Part shown: positions 33,107 through 41,880 of the stretch, in pieces | Numbering within the stretch: the stretch's first letter is position 1 | Layout of the letters: each line of letters begins with the position of its first letter | Origin: Pogona vitticeps | Lineage: Eukaryota; Chordata; Lepidosauria; Squamata; Agamidae | Reading direction: 5' to 3' | NCBI RefSeq assembly: GCF_051106095.1 | Contig: NC_135794.1 | Location: 24,740,747 to 24,804,746, forward strand | Length of the DNA: 64,000 bases | Translations under genes and position numbers: made by a program | Notes under the pieces: generated by a model | Databases searched by the model: none | Told to the model about the DNA's origin: nothing | Seen by the model: the letters and a program-made list of their open reading frames with translations, nothing else

Positions 33107-33258
33107 CTTCTTCAACGTGGTTCTCCATGAATCCACACTAATGGGTTAAGTCAGCACTTGTGCTGGCCTCTCGGAATCTTCTAGAGCTGCAAGAGAAAAG
33201 TAACAATGTTCAGGTTGCCCTGCACTGAGCATGCTCAGCCCGCCAACGGCTCAGTTCC
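33107..33258 (+). repeat. Left inverted terminal repeat of the DIRS element
   Basis: taatgggttaagtcagcact and the following 120 bp recur inverted at the right end. Begins at cttcttcaacg, the point at which similarity to the internal complementary region starts. Confidence 0.9.
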
Positions 33259-33725
33259 TTTTTTCCGCTTGTGAAAGTTGGAACCTCTCGGACTGAGCTC
33301 CTGTTTTTTGGCTATATTTCGTGTTTTACACTGACTGGACTGAAAATCGTTGATCTGCCTGTTGTTGCCCTGACTCTGGACTGGTTTTTGACTTCGTTTT
33401 TGCCTCTGGCGGTTTTTTCCTCAGACCTTCTTGGCCTAATTGGCCTTTCAGGCCACCCTCTGAGGCGCCACGCGCCATTTGGTCATACCGATCAACGGTA
33501 ATTGGCCTCCTGCGGTGCGCCACACGCCTACCGGATTTCTTCAATTTTTCGCATCCGGTGTCTTGGCCTACCTCCCTTTACCGGAGACTCCTAGTCTACC
33601 TGCCTTCACCACGTCCGTCGAAAGCTCCATAGCCTTCGAGACTTCTGGTCTACCGGCCTTCATCAAGCCCAGTAAACGCTCGGTTACTTGGGACTCCTGG
33701 TCTACTTCCATCTACCGGTTAGTCT

Positions 33726-36125
33726 ATGCCTCCAAAGGACAAACCATCCCCGAGGAGAGGACCCTTTCGCCTCTGTACCGCCTGCTCCCGGAAACTCCCT
33801 TTTCAGGACGGACATTCTCTTTGCCTGTACTGCCTTGGAGAATCCCACTCCGTGTCCAACTGTCGCCATTGCAAAAGTTTCACTAAGGTGACTCTGAAGG
33901 CTCGGCAGCAACGTCTCAGATATTCCCTTTGGAAACAAACGTTGTCGGCCTCTCAACCATCTGAAATGGAGGTAGCCCAATCCTCCTCCTCAGTACGGTC
34001 GGAGATTAGGGTAGTCCAATCCACCTCTTCGGATACTGTCCTGGACGTCCCTAAAAAGGCGAAAACCAAATCCAAGGCGAAAACCTCGTCCAAGAAGGTA
34101 CTTACCTCGGCGTCAACTGGCTCCATCTCTCCCCCGAAGCCGGAGCACCTTAAAAAGAAGAAACAAAAGCTGAAGGGAGCATCGACATCGAAGGAGGTTA
34201 CCCTGGTAGTGCCTCCCATCTCCTCCTCACTCCCTTCTCCGTTCCTGGAGGACTCTTCGAGAGACCGAGAGTCCGCGTCGGAGCCCGGAGCCTCTCTTCC
34301 TCCACGACAAGAACCATTGGTCGTCGTCGAGAGGTCTCCCACGGCAAGCCAGATTGACAAAATCATCTCTGGCTTGACCGGTGCGCCTCGGAGCCCAATT
34401 CTACCTGGGCAGGCGTCTCGATCCCGGTCGTCTACACCGGGATCGCCGGCTACTAAGTCTCCGACACCCTCTCCGAGGAGACCGGGAGACCCGAATGTAC
34501 CGGCCCCTCCTCGACGCCCAACGCTCGACACCGAGGAGGACACCATCCCTAAGAAGCCTAAGCGCCATCGCAAGCGAAAGCGTACTACAGATGGTGATAG
34601 ACGACGGAAGCATCGACGTCGAGAGTACTCTTCATCGGACTCCGATGACAGCCATGAGAGACGGAGGTCTCGTCGCCGTCATCGACATAAAAGGGACTAT
34701 ACGTCTGATTCCTCTTCCACGTCGAGGGATAGACGGCATCGACGGAAGAGGACCTACTCTTCCTCTTCGTCTACTTCCACCACGCCGCCTCCAAAAAAGG
34801 GTCGACGTCGAAAACACCTTCGCCCAGATAACGAGGACCGCGCTACTCCGGCGGAGGATCGGTCTACCAAGCACAGTGTCCCGACACCGACACCTGCTGA
34901 CAAGCCCGTGGCGCCTTTACCGAACCCGAGTAGACCGCTACCCACTAAACCTCCCAAGCCTACAGAGGGCATACCACAGCCTGTCGCCCCTCGGCTTTTG
35001 GAGGAGGAGGATGAACCTGACTCGGTTTCCTCTTCTGAACACGAGGACGAAGGTACATCAGACGCCTCCTTGGAGACACCGGTGCCAGCTGAACCTTTGG
35101 GGTCTGATGCGGCAGATATCCATCCGTCATCTCCATCGGAGGATTTTTCATCATATCCTCAGATGGTCGCGAGAATGGCTGCTACCTTGAGGATGGAGGT
35201 GGAGAAATCTCCTTCTCGTGAGGATGACCTCATCTTTGGGGACATTCACAAGGACAGGTCTCGTCCAGTCAGCCTGTCTTATGTGCCGGAACTCATGGAT
35301 CTCATCACCGGTTATTGGGACCATCCAGCTGATTCTCCCACCTTTTCCAGGAGGACTGAGAACATGTATCGGGTCCATGGCCCGAAAACAGAGTGCCTTC
35401 TGAAACACCCAGCCCCTAATTCTCTGGTGGTGGAGTCTAGTGCGGGACGTTTGCCCACCAAAGGTCATCCGACTCCAACTAACAAAGAAGGAAGAGACCT
35501 CGAGGTGCTTGGAAGGCGGCTCTACTCAATGACCACCTTTGCCCTCAGAGCCCTCAACTACTTGGTGGCCATGGGGGCCTATCAAAAACAACTTTGGGCG
35601 AGAGTACTCCCAGCACTCCAAGTGGCACCAGAAGACATCAGGCAAGTATGCCTCGATGCTTATGCTGAGGCACAGACTGTCTCTAAGCATCAACGTCTGG
35701 CTTCACGGCATGTGGCAGATGCCAATGCTAGAAATCTGGCATCTATCATTACCTTGCGGCGGCACGCCTGGTTAAGGTCTGCCAACATCTTGGATGACAT
35801 CAAAGTCAGGATTAAGAACTTAGCATTTGATGCCACTGGTCTTTTCAGTGAAAAAACGGATGAAAACTTGAAGTCACTCCACGAGAGTAAGAAAACAGCA
35901 AAATCGTATGCCATACAGCAACAGCCGAGACCTTCAAAGCCTCACTGGCGCTCCAGGCCTCAACAACAGTCGTACCAACAAGGCACAACCTCCACTTATC
36001 GCCAGTTCAGGCCACAACCCCCTGCAAGATCTTCTCAGGCTTCTTCCTCCGCCTCTAGCTTCAAGACACACAGCAAACGCCAGTCATTCAAGCCTTCTGG
36101 CCGGAAGTTCAAACAATACCTTTGA
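33726..36125 (+). CDS. DIRS element: gag-like frame
   Basis: Open frame of about 800 codons within the element. The N-terminal part has a cysteine/histidine-rich stretch (about residues 18-50), the centre is a long serine/arginine/proline-rich low-complexity region, and the C-terminal third resembles the conserved region of vertebrate DIRS gag-like proteins. Overlaps the start of the following frame. Fossil or recently inserted element part, not a host gene. Confidence 0.8.
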   Translation: MPPKDKPSPRRGPFRLCTACSRKLPFQDGHSLCLYCLGESHSVSNCRHCKSFTKVTLKARQQRLRYSLWKQTLSASQPSEMEVAQSSSSVRSEIRVVQSTSSDTVLDVPKKAKTKSKAKTSSKKVLTSASTGSISPPKPEHLKKKKQKLKGASTSKEVTLVVPPISSSLPSPFLEDSSRDRESASEPGASLPPRQEPLVVVERSPTASQIDKIISGLTGAPRSPILPGQASRSRSSTPGSPATKSPTPSPRRPGDPNVPAPPRRPTLDTEEDTIPKKPKRHRKRKRTTDGDRRRKHRRREYSSSDSDDSHERRRSRRRHRHKRDYTSDSSSTSRDRRHRRKRTYSSSSSTSTTPPPKKGRRRKHLRPDNEDRATPAEDRSTKHSVPTPTPADKPVAPLPNPSRPLPTKPPKPTEGIPQPVAPRLLEEEDEPDSVSSSEHEDEGTSDASLETPVPAEPLGSDAADIHPSSPSEDFSSYPQMVARMAATLRMEVEKSPSREDDLIFGDIHKDRSRPVSLSYVPELMDLITGYWDHPADSPTFSRRTENMYRVHGPKTECLLKHPAPNSLVVESSAGRLPTKGHPTPTNKEGRDLEVLGRRLYSMTTFALRALNYLVAMGAYQKQLWARVLPALQVAPEDIRQVCLDAYAEAQTVSKHQRLASRHVADANARNLASIITLRRHAWLRSANILDDIKVRIKNLAFDATGLFSEKTDENLKSLHESKKTAKSYAIQQQPRPSKPHWRSRPQQQSYQQGTTSTYRQFRPQPPARSSQASSSASSFKTHSKRQSFKPSGRKFKQYL

Positions 36126-38013
36126 CTTCCCAGTCAGCATCCGGATCCACCACCATCTGACTCGCCTTTCTCCTTACCTTCAGAACTGGTACAAGATCAC
36201 TCGAGACACATGGGTCTTGAAAATTATCAGCTCCGGCTACCGCCTGGAGTTTATAGAATTGCCTCCTCTAGGATGGGTCAGGCATACATCCTTCGACCCC
36301 GTCCTAGAGGAAGAGATTCTCACTCTGCTACAGAAGCGAGCCATCCAGAAGGTACCTTACAGGGACATCCTGAACGGGTTCTACTCCCGATACTTTGCCG
36401 TTCCAAAGAAGGACGGGGGTCTTCGACCCATACTGGATCTGAGGGACCTCAACACCTACCTCAATCCTCGGAAGTTTCGGATGGTTACTCTGGAAGGGAT
36501 CGTCCACCTGCTCAAGAAAGGAGATTGGTTTGTAGTGGTGGATCTGAAGGATGCTTATTTTCATGTAACGATCCACGAGGCCTACAGAAAGTACCTTCGA
36601 CTGGTTTTCCAGGAAACCATATACCAATTTGTAGCTCTCCCATTCGGCCTTTCCACCGCCCCACGGACCTTTACCAAGTGTATGGCCCCAGTGGCAGCTT
36701 ATCTACGTCTCCAGGGGATTCAAATTTACCCATACATCGACGATTGGCTGATCGTGTCAAAGTCCGAATACCAAGCCTACCAGGACACTCATCAAGTTCT
36801 GCAGACCCTACAGGCCTTAGGCCTATCCATCAACTACGAGAAGTCTCATTTACGACCCTCCCAAGTGATGGACTATATAGGGGCCAGGCTGGATGCCGTG
36901 CAAGCCCGTCTGTTCACACTTCCAGAACGTGTCTACAAAATAAGAAAAGCAGTTCTGAGGTTCAAGCCAAGGAGGACAGTATCGGCAAAGCTAGCACAAC
37001 ACCTGCTAGGCCTCATGGCCTCGACAACGGCCACTTTGCCCCATGCGAGGCTCAAAATGCGCTCTCTACAATCTTGGCTGATGGCCCTGTTCAACCCTGT
37101 GACAGACAGTCATCACAAGCGCCTCAGGGTCACTCCAGAGCTTGCAATGCAATTACAGTGGTGGCTCTTTCCTCCACATCTGCTAATCGGAAGGCCTTTT
37201 CGTCCTCTACAACTCACCATACAGGTGACAACGGACGCCAGCCCGATGGGATGGGGAGCCCACTGTCTACATCACCAGATACATGCTCTGTGGTCCCCGC
37301 AGGAAGCATCCCTGCATATCAACCATCTGGAAATGCTGGCGGTGATAAAGGCCTTCAGGGCGTTTCTCCCTCTTCTCAGGGGCACAGCTGTACAGGTAGT
37401 AACAGACAATACCACCACGATGTACTACCTGAACAAGCAAGGGGGCACGAGGTCCAAGTCTCTGCTGTTTCTCACAGTACATTTCTGGGAATGGTGCTAC
37501 CTGAGGCACATTTTTCCAGTGGCTATCCATGTGGCCACATCAGACAACCAGTTGGCGGACGAACTCAGTCGTCGCCCGTTCCAATCCCACGAGTGGCAAC
37601 TGGACCAGAAGGTATTCACCACCCTTTGCCAACGATGGGGACATCCACTGGTGGACATGTTTGCCACGCAATACAACACGAAGTGTCCACTCTATGCGTC
37701 CCGCGCGGGCAGAGGACAAGACTCCCTCGGAGACGCGTTCATGGTCCCATGGAAGAGAGGCCTCATCTACCTGTTTCCTCCTCTGCCACTCCTTCAGAGG
37801 GTCATAGTCAGACTAATACAGACGAGGGCAGAAGCAATACTAATTGCCCCTTGGTGGCCACGTCGACCATGGTTCTCCACTCTGTCTCAAGCGTCAGTGG
37901 ACAGGGTGACTCTTCCATCGCAGCCCAACTTACTCACTCAGAGCGGAGGGAATGTTCTCCATCCAGACCTCGATGCACTCCACTTGACTGCGTGGAGGAT
38001 TTCCCATCATTGA
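35908..38013 (+). CDS. DIRS element: reverse transcriptase and RNase H frame
   Basis: Reverse-transcriptase motifs are visible: FAVPKKDGGLRPILDLRDLN, VVVDLKDAYFHVTIH and the catalytic YIDDWLIV box; an RNase H domain follows, with VTTDASPMGWGAHC and VVTDNTTTMYYLNKQGG. The C-terminal part resembles the DIRS methyltransferase-like/linker region only loosely. Overlaps the neighbouring frames, a known trait of DIRS elements. Confidence 0.88.
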   Translation: MPYSNSRDLQSLTGAPGLNNSRTNKAQPPLIASSGHNPLQDLLRLLPPPLASRHTANASHSSLLAGSSNNTFDFPVSIRIHHHLTRLSPYLQNWYKITRDTWVLKIISSGYRLEFIELPPLGWVRHTSFDPVLEEEILTLLQKRAIQKVPYRDILNGFYSRYFAVPKKDGGLRPILDLRDLNTYLNPRKFRMVTLEGIVHLLKKGDWFVVVDLKDAYFHVTIHEAYRKYLRLVFQETIYQFVALPFGLSTAPRTFTKCMAPVAAYLRLQGIQIYPYIDDWLIVSKSEYQAYQDTHQVLQTLQALGLSINYEKSHLRPSQVMDYIGARLDAVQARLFTLPERVYKIRKAVLRFKPRRTVSAKLAQHLLGLMASTTATLPHARLKMRSLQSWLMALFNPVTDSHHKRLRVTPELAMQLQWWLFPPHLLIGRPFRPLQLTIQVTTDASPMGWGAHCLHHQIHALWSPQEASLHINHLEMLAVIKAFRAFLPLLRGTAVQVVTDNTTTMYYLNKQGGTRSKSLLFLTVHFWEWCYLRHIFPVAIHVATSDNQLADELSRRPFQSHEWQLDQKVFTTLCQRWGHPLVDMFATQYNTKCPLYASRAGRGQDSLGDAFMVPWKRGLIYLFPPLPLLQRVIVRLIQTRAEAILIAPWWPRRPWFSTLSQASVDRVTLPSQPNLLTQSGGNVLHPDLDALHLTAWRISHH

Positions 38014-39014
38014 CAGAGGTCATCAACAAGGCACGGAAGCCTGCCACTAAGTTGCTTTACAACTACAAGTGGAGAAATTTTCTCAGATTTACTGAGGAAC
38101 GTCGCCTGCATTCCTCACCTGTGGCCTTATCGACTCTGCTGTTATACCTCAGGCATCTTTTCGATTTGGGCCTGTCTAAGTCAACGCTGAAGGTCTACAC
38201 TGCAGCTATTGTGGCCTTTCAACCTTCGGGTTCAGAGTCATCCAGATGGTTCTCTCACCCAACCCTTAAAGCCTTTTTCAAGGGACTTGACAACATGCGG
38301 CCTCCAGCTAAAAGACCGATACCTCAGTGGTCGCTACAGACTGTCTTGCATTGTCTTACGCGACATCCTTTCGAGCCTATGGCCTCCTGTGACTTGAAAT
38401 TCTTGTCCTTCAAGACACTGTTTTTGGTAGCCATTACTTCGGCTAGGAGAGCTAGTGAGTTAGCTGCCCTACGTGCCGATCCTCCTTATTTGCAATTTTT
38501 CAAGGATAAGGTGGTCCTGCATCCTGATGTGACTTTCCTGCCTAAGGTTGTGTCTACCTTCCACGTTAACCAGCCGTTGATATTACCAACCCTTTTTCCT
38601 GATGCAGTTACAGAAGTCGAACGCATGCTCCATGCTTTAGACGTTCGTAGAGCACTGGCCTATTATGTTACCAGAACTAAAGATTTCAGAAAGGCCCATA
38701 GACTGTTTCTTTGTTTTTATGGGCCTCGCAAAGGCTCTCCTGCTTCCTCCTCTTCCCTCTCCAGGTGGCTAGTCTCTACCATTTCTCTGGCATATGAACT
38801 GCTGCAGAAACCTGTGCCGGAAGGTCTCAAAGCCCATTCCACTAGGGCCATGGCTACATCTACGGCCCTGCTAAGGGGAATCGACATCCAAGAGATTTGT
38901 CGGTCGGCTACTTGGTCCAATGCTTCTACCTTTGTTACCCACTACAAGTTGGACCTTCGGGCTAAAGCTGAGACCAAATTTGGAAGGGCTGTTCTGACTT
39001 CACTGCTTCAGTGA
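37985..39014 (+). CDS. DIRS element: tyrosine recombinase domain
   Basis: The recognisable domain lies in a frame that opens further upstream but only becomes meaningful here. Features of the lambda-integrase-type family: the first conserved arginine in TSARRASELAALR, the HSTR box, and the C-terminal tyrosine in THYKLDL. This enzyme replaces the DDE integrase and inserts the circular intermediate. Confidence 0.88.
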
Positions 39015-39049
39015 CGGCCCACCATCCTGTAAGTGTGCTTGCTAGTCAC

Positions 39050-39150
39050 CCATTAGTGTGGATTCATGGAGAACCACGTTGAAGAAGGACAGGTTACTTA
39101 CCTGTAAACATGGTTCTTCAAGTGGATTCTCCATGAATACACACGTCCCG
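39050..39150 (+). repeat. Internal complementary region of the DIRS element
   Basis: The first half (cattagtgtggattcatgga and on) is the reverse complement of the left end, the second half (acaggttacttacctgtaaa and on) the reverse complement of the extreme right end. Such a region is used by the family to build the circular DNA intermediate. Confidence 0.9.
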
Positions 39151-39216
39151 CCCGGCCTCCCCACTTGTCCGTCACTGAGGAGTGTTCTTGGTTCCAACTC
39201 TTCACATGGCGGACAT

Positions 39217-39398
39217 GGGGAACTGAGCCGTTGGCGGGCTGAGCATGCTCAGTGCAGGGCAACCTGAACATTGTTACTTTTCTCTTGCAGCTCTAGAAGA
39301 TTCCGAGAGGCCAGCACAAGTGCTGACTTAACCCATTAGTGTGTATTCATGGAGAATCCACTTGAAGAACCATGTTTACAGGTAAGTAACCTGTCCTT
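39217..39398 (-). repeat. Right inverted terminal repeat and end extension of the DIRS element
   Basis: 39217-39369 is the inverted copy of the left repeat; about 30 bp more (to aagtaacctgtcctt) is shared only with the internal complementary region, so the right end is longer than the left, as is usual in DIRS. Confidence 0.88.
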
Positions 39399-39399
39399 T

Positions 39400-40555
39400 T
39401 GCTTCGACTTTCCCTGGTAAGAAGGAAGGTGAGAGGATACCTTCTCCTTTTGCTTCTCTTCAACACCGCCCCCCCCCCCCCCGCCGTGGCACACAGAATC
39501 CGGCCAGTTTATTCGCCTTCCTTGCTGCTTTTGTCACCACCCTACATAACTGTACTGTTGCTTGCAAAAAAAGTCTCTTTCCTTTCAAGAATATATGAGA
39601 ACCATAGTTGCATTTTCAGATTTCCTGGGCCTTTCAGAAACCTAGTGTGGAATTCCTAACAAAATTTGCCATTTGCTTGGATACCTAAAATAATGCCACA
39701 GGCCCACACCTCTGTTTTGTTTTGTTTTAGTTTATGGATGGAAGGAATTTAGCTTGGCAAACAGAAAACATGCAGTTCTTGGTAAAGTCAATGTAGGTGT
39801 TAACCACAGCATCATAGTAGTTAAACCAAGCATTGGGGCAGAAAACTGAAGTGTGATTGTTGTGCTCCTATCTTGTTAAGACAGCCATACCAATGTGCCG
39901 CTGTGTTATCAACCCTAAGGGATGCTGAAAGCTGGTGCAGTAACTTTCCCTGCCCTGATTTACATGCAAATACATGGGTATATCGAAACCACCATCCAAA
40001 TGTGGAGGCCATTTATCTGCTTTGTATTTTTTTTCAATGGGACACGTTTGAACGTACACATGAATGTGCATTTATATCCTATGTTCTGCTGTGACTAGAC
40101 AGACACATGGAAGTATTTTCCTATCTTTTTCTGACTTTTTTCTATCTTGTACTTTTCTTTTCTTTCTTTTTTTTTTGAAAGCACAACTTGGGCATGAGTG
40201 GGACACAGATTGCTAGGAAAGTATGAACACAGTGTTTAGGTGGTGTGATTCTGGGAATTATACTTTCACAAATGTAATCTAGCCTTGAATTATAAAAGGA
40301 GGGTGTACAATCCTACCAGTCGTGTACTGTACAACTAAGCTTGTACTGAATGGTTTTGAATGTGAAAATGACATGCGGACTCTTAGGAATCCTGCTTTGC
40401 CTAACGATTTTTGTATGTCTCTTTGCAGTGGCTTTGGTGCTATTTTCTCTTTGTAAACAAAAACTTTTTGCTACATAAGTGATCCCAACCAATTGGGAAT
40501 CACATAGCCACTACACTGTATCAGAGGGCTTGGTAACCAGTTGGATTTGACTATG
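39400..40555. other. Between the DIRS element and MYEF2, nothing firm
   Basis: Contains a C homopolymer at 39468-39482. No gene or classified repeat recognised. Confidence 0.4.
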
Positions 40556-40559
40556 GCAG

Positions 40560-40737
40560 TATTTTAAGGCCAACTCGGATTGACAGCAAGGTTTCCTACT
40601 CTTGTCTGAATAGATTTCATGACAGTATGTAACACTCAGTTTGTGGCAAGGTATTTAAAGAGTGGCGAGTTTCTATGGGATTCGAACCCTGGTCTTGAGT
40701 CCATCACTCTATCCACTAGACCACACTGGGTAACGTA
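40560..40737 (-). mobile_element. tRNA-derived SINE
   Basis: Minus-strand head agtgtggtctagtggataga (A-box region) and ccagggttcgaatcccatag (B-box region with intact ggttcgaatcc), followed by a diverged body. The intact B box makes this the best preserved SINE head in the window. A true tRNA is unlikely because the acceptor stem does not close. Confidence 0.7.
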
Positions 40738-41548
40738 ACCAGGCCTACTTTTGATTAAATATGTTTTGGATTGATCATGAGGGCACACGTCTTTGTGTGT
40801 GCGTGTCCATACAGCACTTTCCCTAACAGCCGATTAGTCCATGAGGCTTAAACTGGTCTTGCTTCGGAATGCTTCTGGGTAGTCACCGGATTCAAATGAT
40901 AACAGGCGCTCAAAGCAGGGGAGGAAGCTCAAAGTAAACCAACAGAAACGAGGTGGCATAAAGAGAGGCGGTAAATAACTTTTACTTAATGGTTGAGCAC
41001 TGGCCAGCCGCCTGCATCTGACAGGCAGTCCTCAGCGGCGGACGGGCGGGGGGGCGGGTCAGGACCGGGACGCAGAGGGCCAAAAGGCCCACCTGCTGCT
41101 CCAGCCCTGGGCGCGATCCTGCTGGCTCTCCGAAACGCGGCGAAGGGTGGCAACCCGCACGGAAACCGATCCCTGGAATAGACGGCCTTCGATCGGCGCC
41201 CGTCCCTCGCGGGATCTTTGTCGCCTGTTTTGTGAGAAGGCGGGACGAGCGCGGCTGCCCCGTCTCCCCCTTTCCCAGCCCGTTGCCAGCCATGTTTATT
41301 GCGCGCCGGGGTCCGGGAAGCGGGCGACCGGGGGGGGGGGACCTTCCTGGACGGAGAGCGAAAGCTCGGGTCGTCGTCGTCGTGGTGCCTCAGAGAAGGG
41401 CCGACGGTGGCGGCGGCGGCCGCTTCTTCCCGTTCCTCGAGGTGGTGCTGGGGGTGATTCTTTTCGTCAGGGAGGAGGCCGGAGGAGTCTCTGTTGCCAC
41501 AGCAACCGCCCGCCCCGCCCCGGAGGCCTCTCGGCGCCATCTTCGACT

Positions 41549-41558
41549 TCTCGCGAGA
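41549..41558. promoter_or_regulatory. TCTCGCGAGA core promoter palindrome
   Basis: Exact match to the palindromic element found near start sites of many CpG-island promoters; YY1-like site 6 bp upstream. Confidence 0.75.
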
Positions 41559-41656
41559 GCGCGGCGGAGGGAGGCCCGGCCGAGGCTCCGTGAGGGGAGG
41601 GACCGGCGCCGGCGGCGGCTGCAGAAGGTGGTGGAGGAGGAGGAGCCTCCGAGAAA

Positions 41657-41880
41657 ATGGCGGAGGACGACCACAAGTTCGACGCGGCGGCGGCGCCTCC
41701 TCCCATGGCGGAGCCTGACGAAGGGGCCTCGGCCTCCGGGCCCAACGACCACGAGCAGCAGCGGCGGCGGCGGCAGGAAGAGGAGGAGGCGGCGGGCGGC
41801 GGCGGCGGCGGCGGGATGGCCATGCCGGAGAGCGAGGGCGAGGGCGGCGGCGGCGGCGGCGGCGCCAATGGCGTTAAAAT
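41657..41880 (+). CDS. MYEF2: MYEF2 exon 1
   Basis: Residues 1-74 and two bases of codon 75: MAEDDHKFDAAAAPPPMAEP through a Gly run to ANGVKM, where human has SSNGVKM. The donor AAAAT|gtgtgt is the first GT of a GT/GC repeat; this is the only choice that gives the ATG codon with exon 2. Confidence 0.9.

Larger units (their letters stand above)
33107..39398 (+). mobile_element. DIRS-type tyrosine-recombinase retroelement, about 6.3 kb, looks whole
   Basis: Parts in order: left inverted repeat (33107-33258), gag-like frame, reverse transcriptase/RNase H frame, tyrosine recombinase, internal complementary region (about 39050-39150), right inverted repeat (39217-39398). Inverted ends, an internal region complementary to both ends, and a recombinase in place of an integrase define the DIRS order; no target duplication is seen, as expected for the family. 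The ends match over about 150 bp with very few differences, so the copy looks young, and all expected domains can be read. It stands between the CTXN2 CpG block and the MYEF2 promoter, on the MYEF2 strand. Confidence 0.93.

Noticed and set aside
36210-37980. Upstream half of the 934-codon frame in the DIRS element
   Set aside because: Overlaps the reverse transcriptase frame and shows no domain of its own; only the downstream recombinase part is meaningful.
40650-40735. Possible tRNA gene (minus strand)
   Set aside because: Same reason: intact B box but no cloverleaf ends, and it continues into a SINE body.
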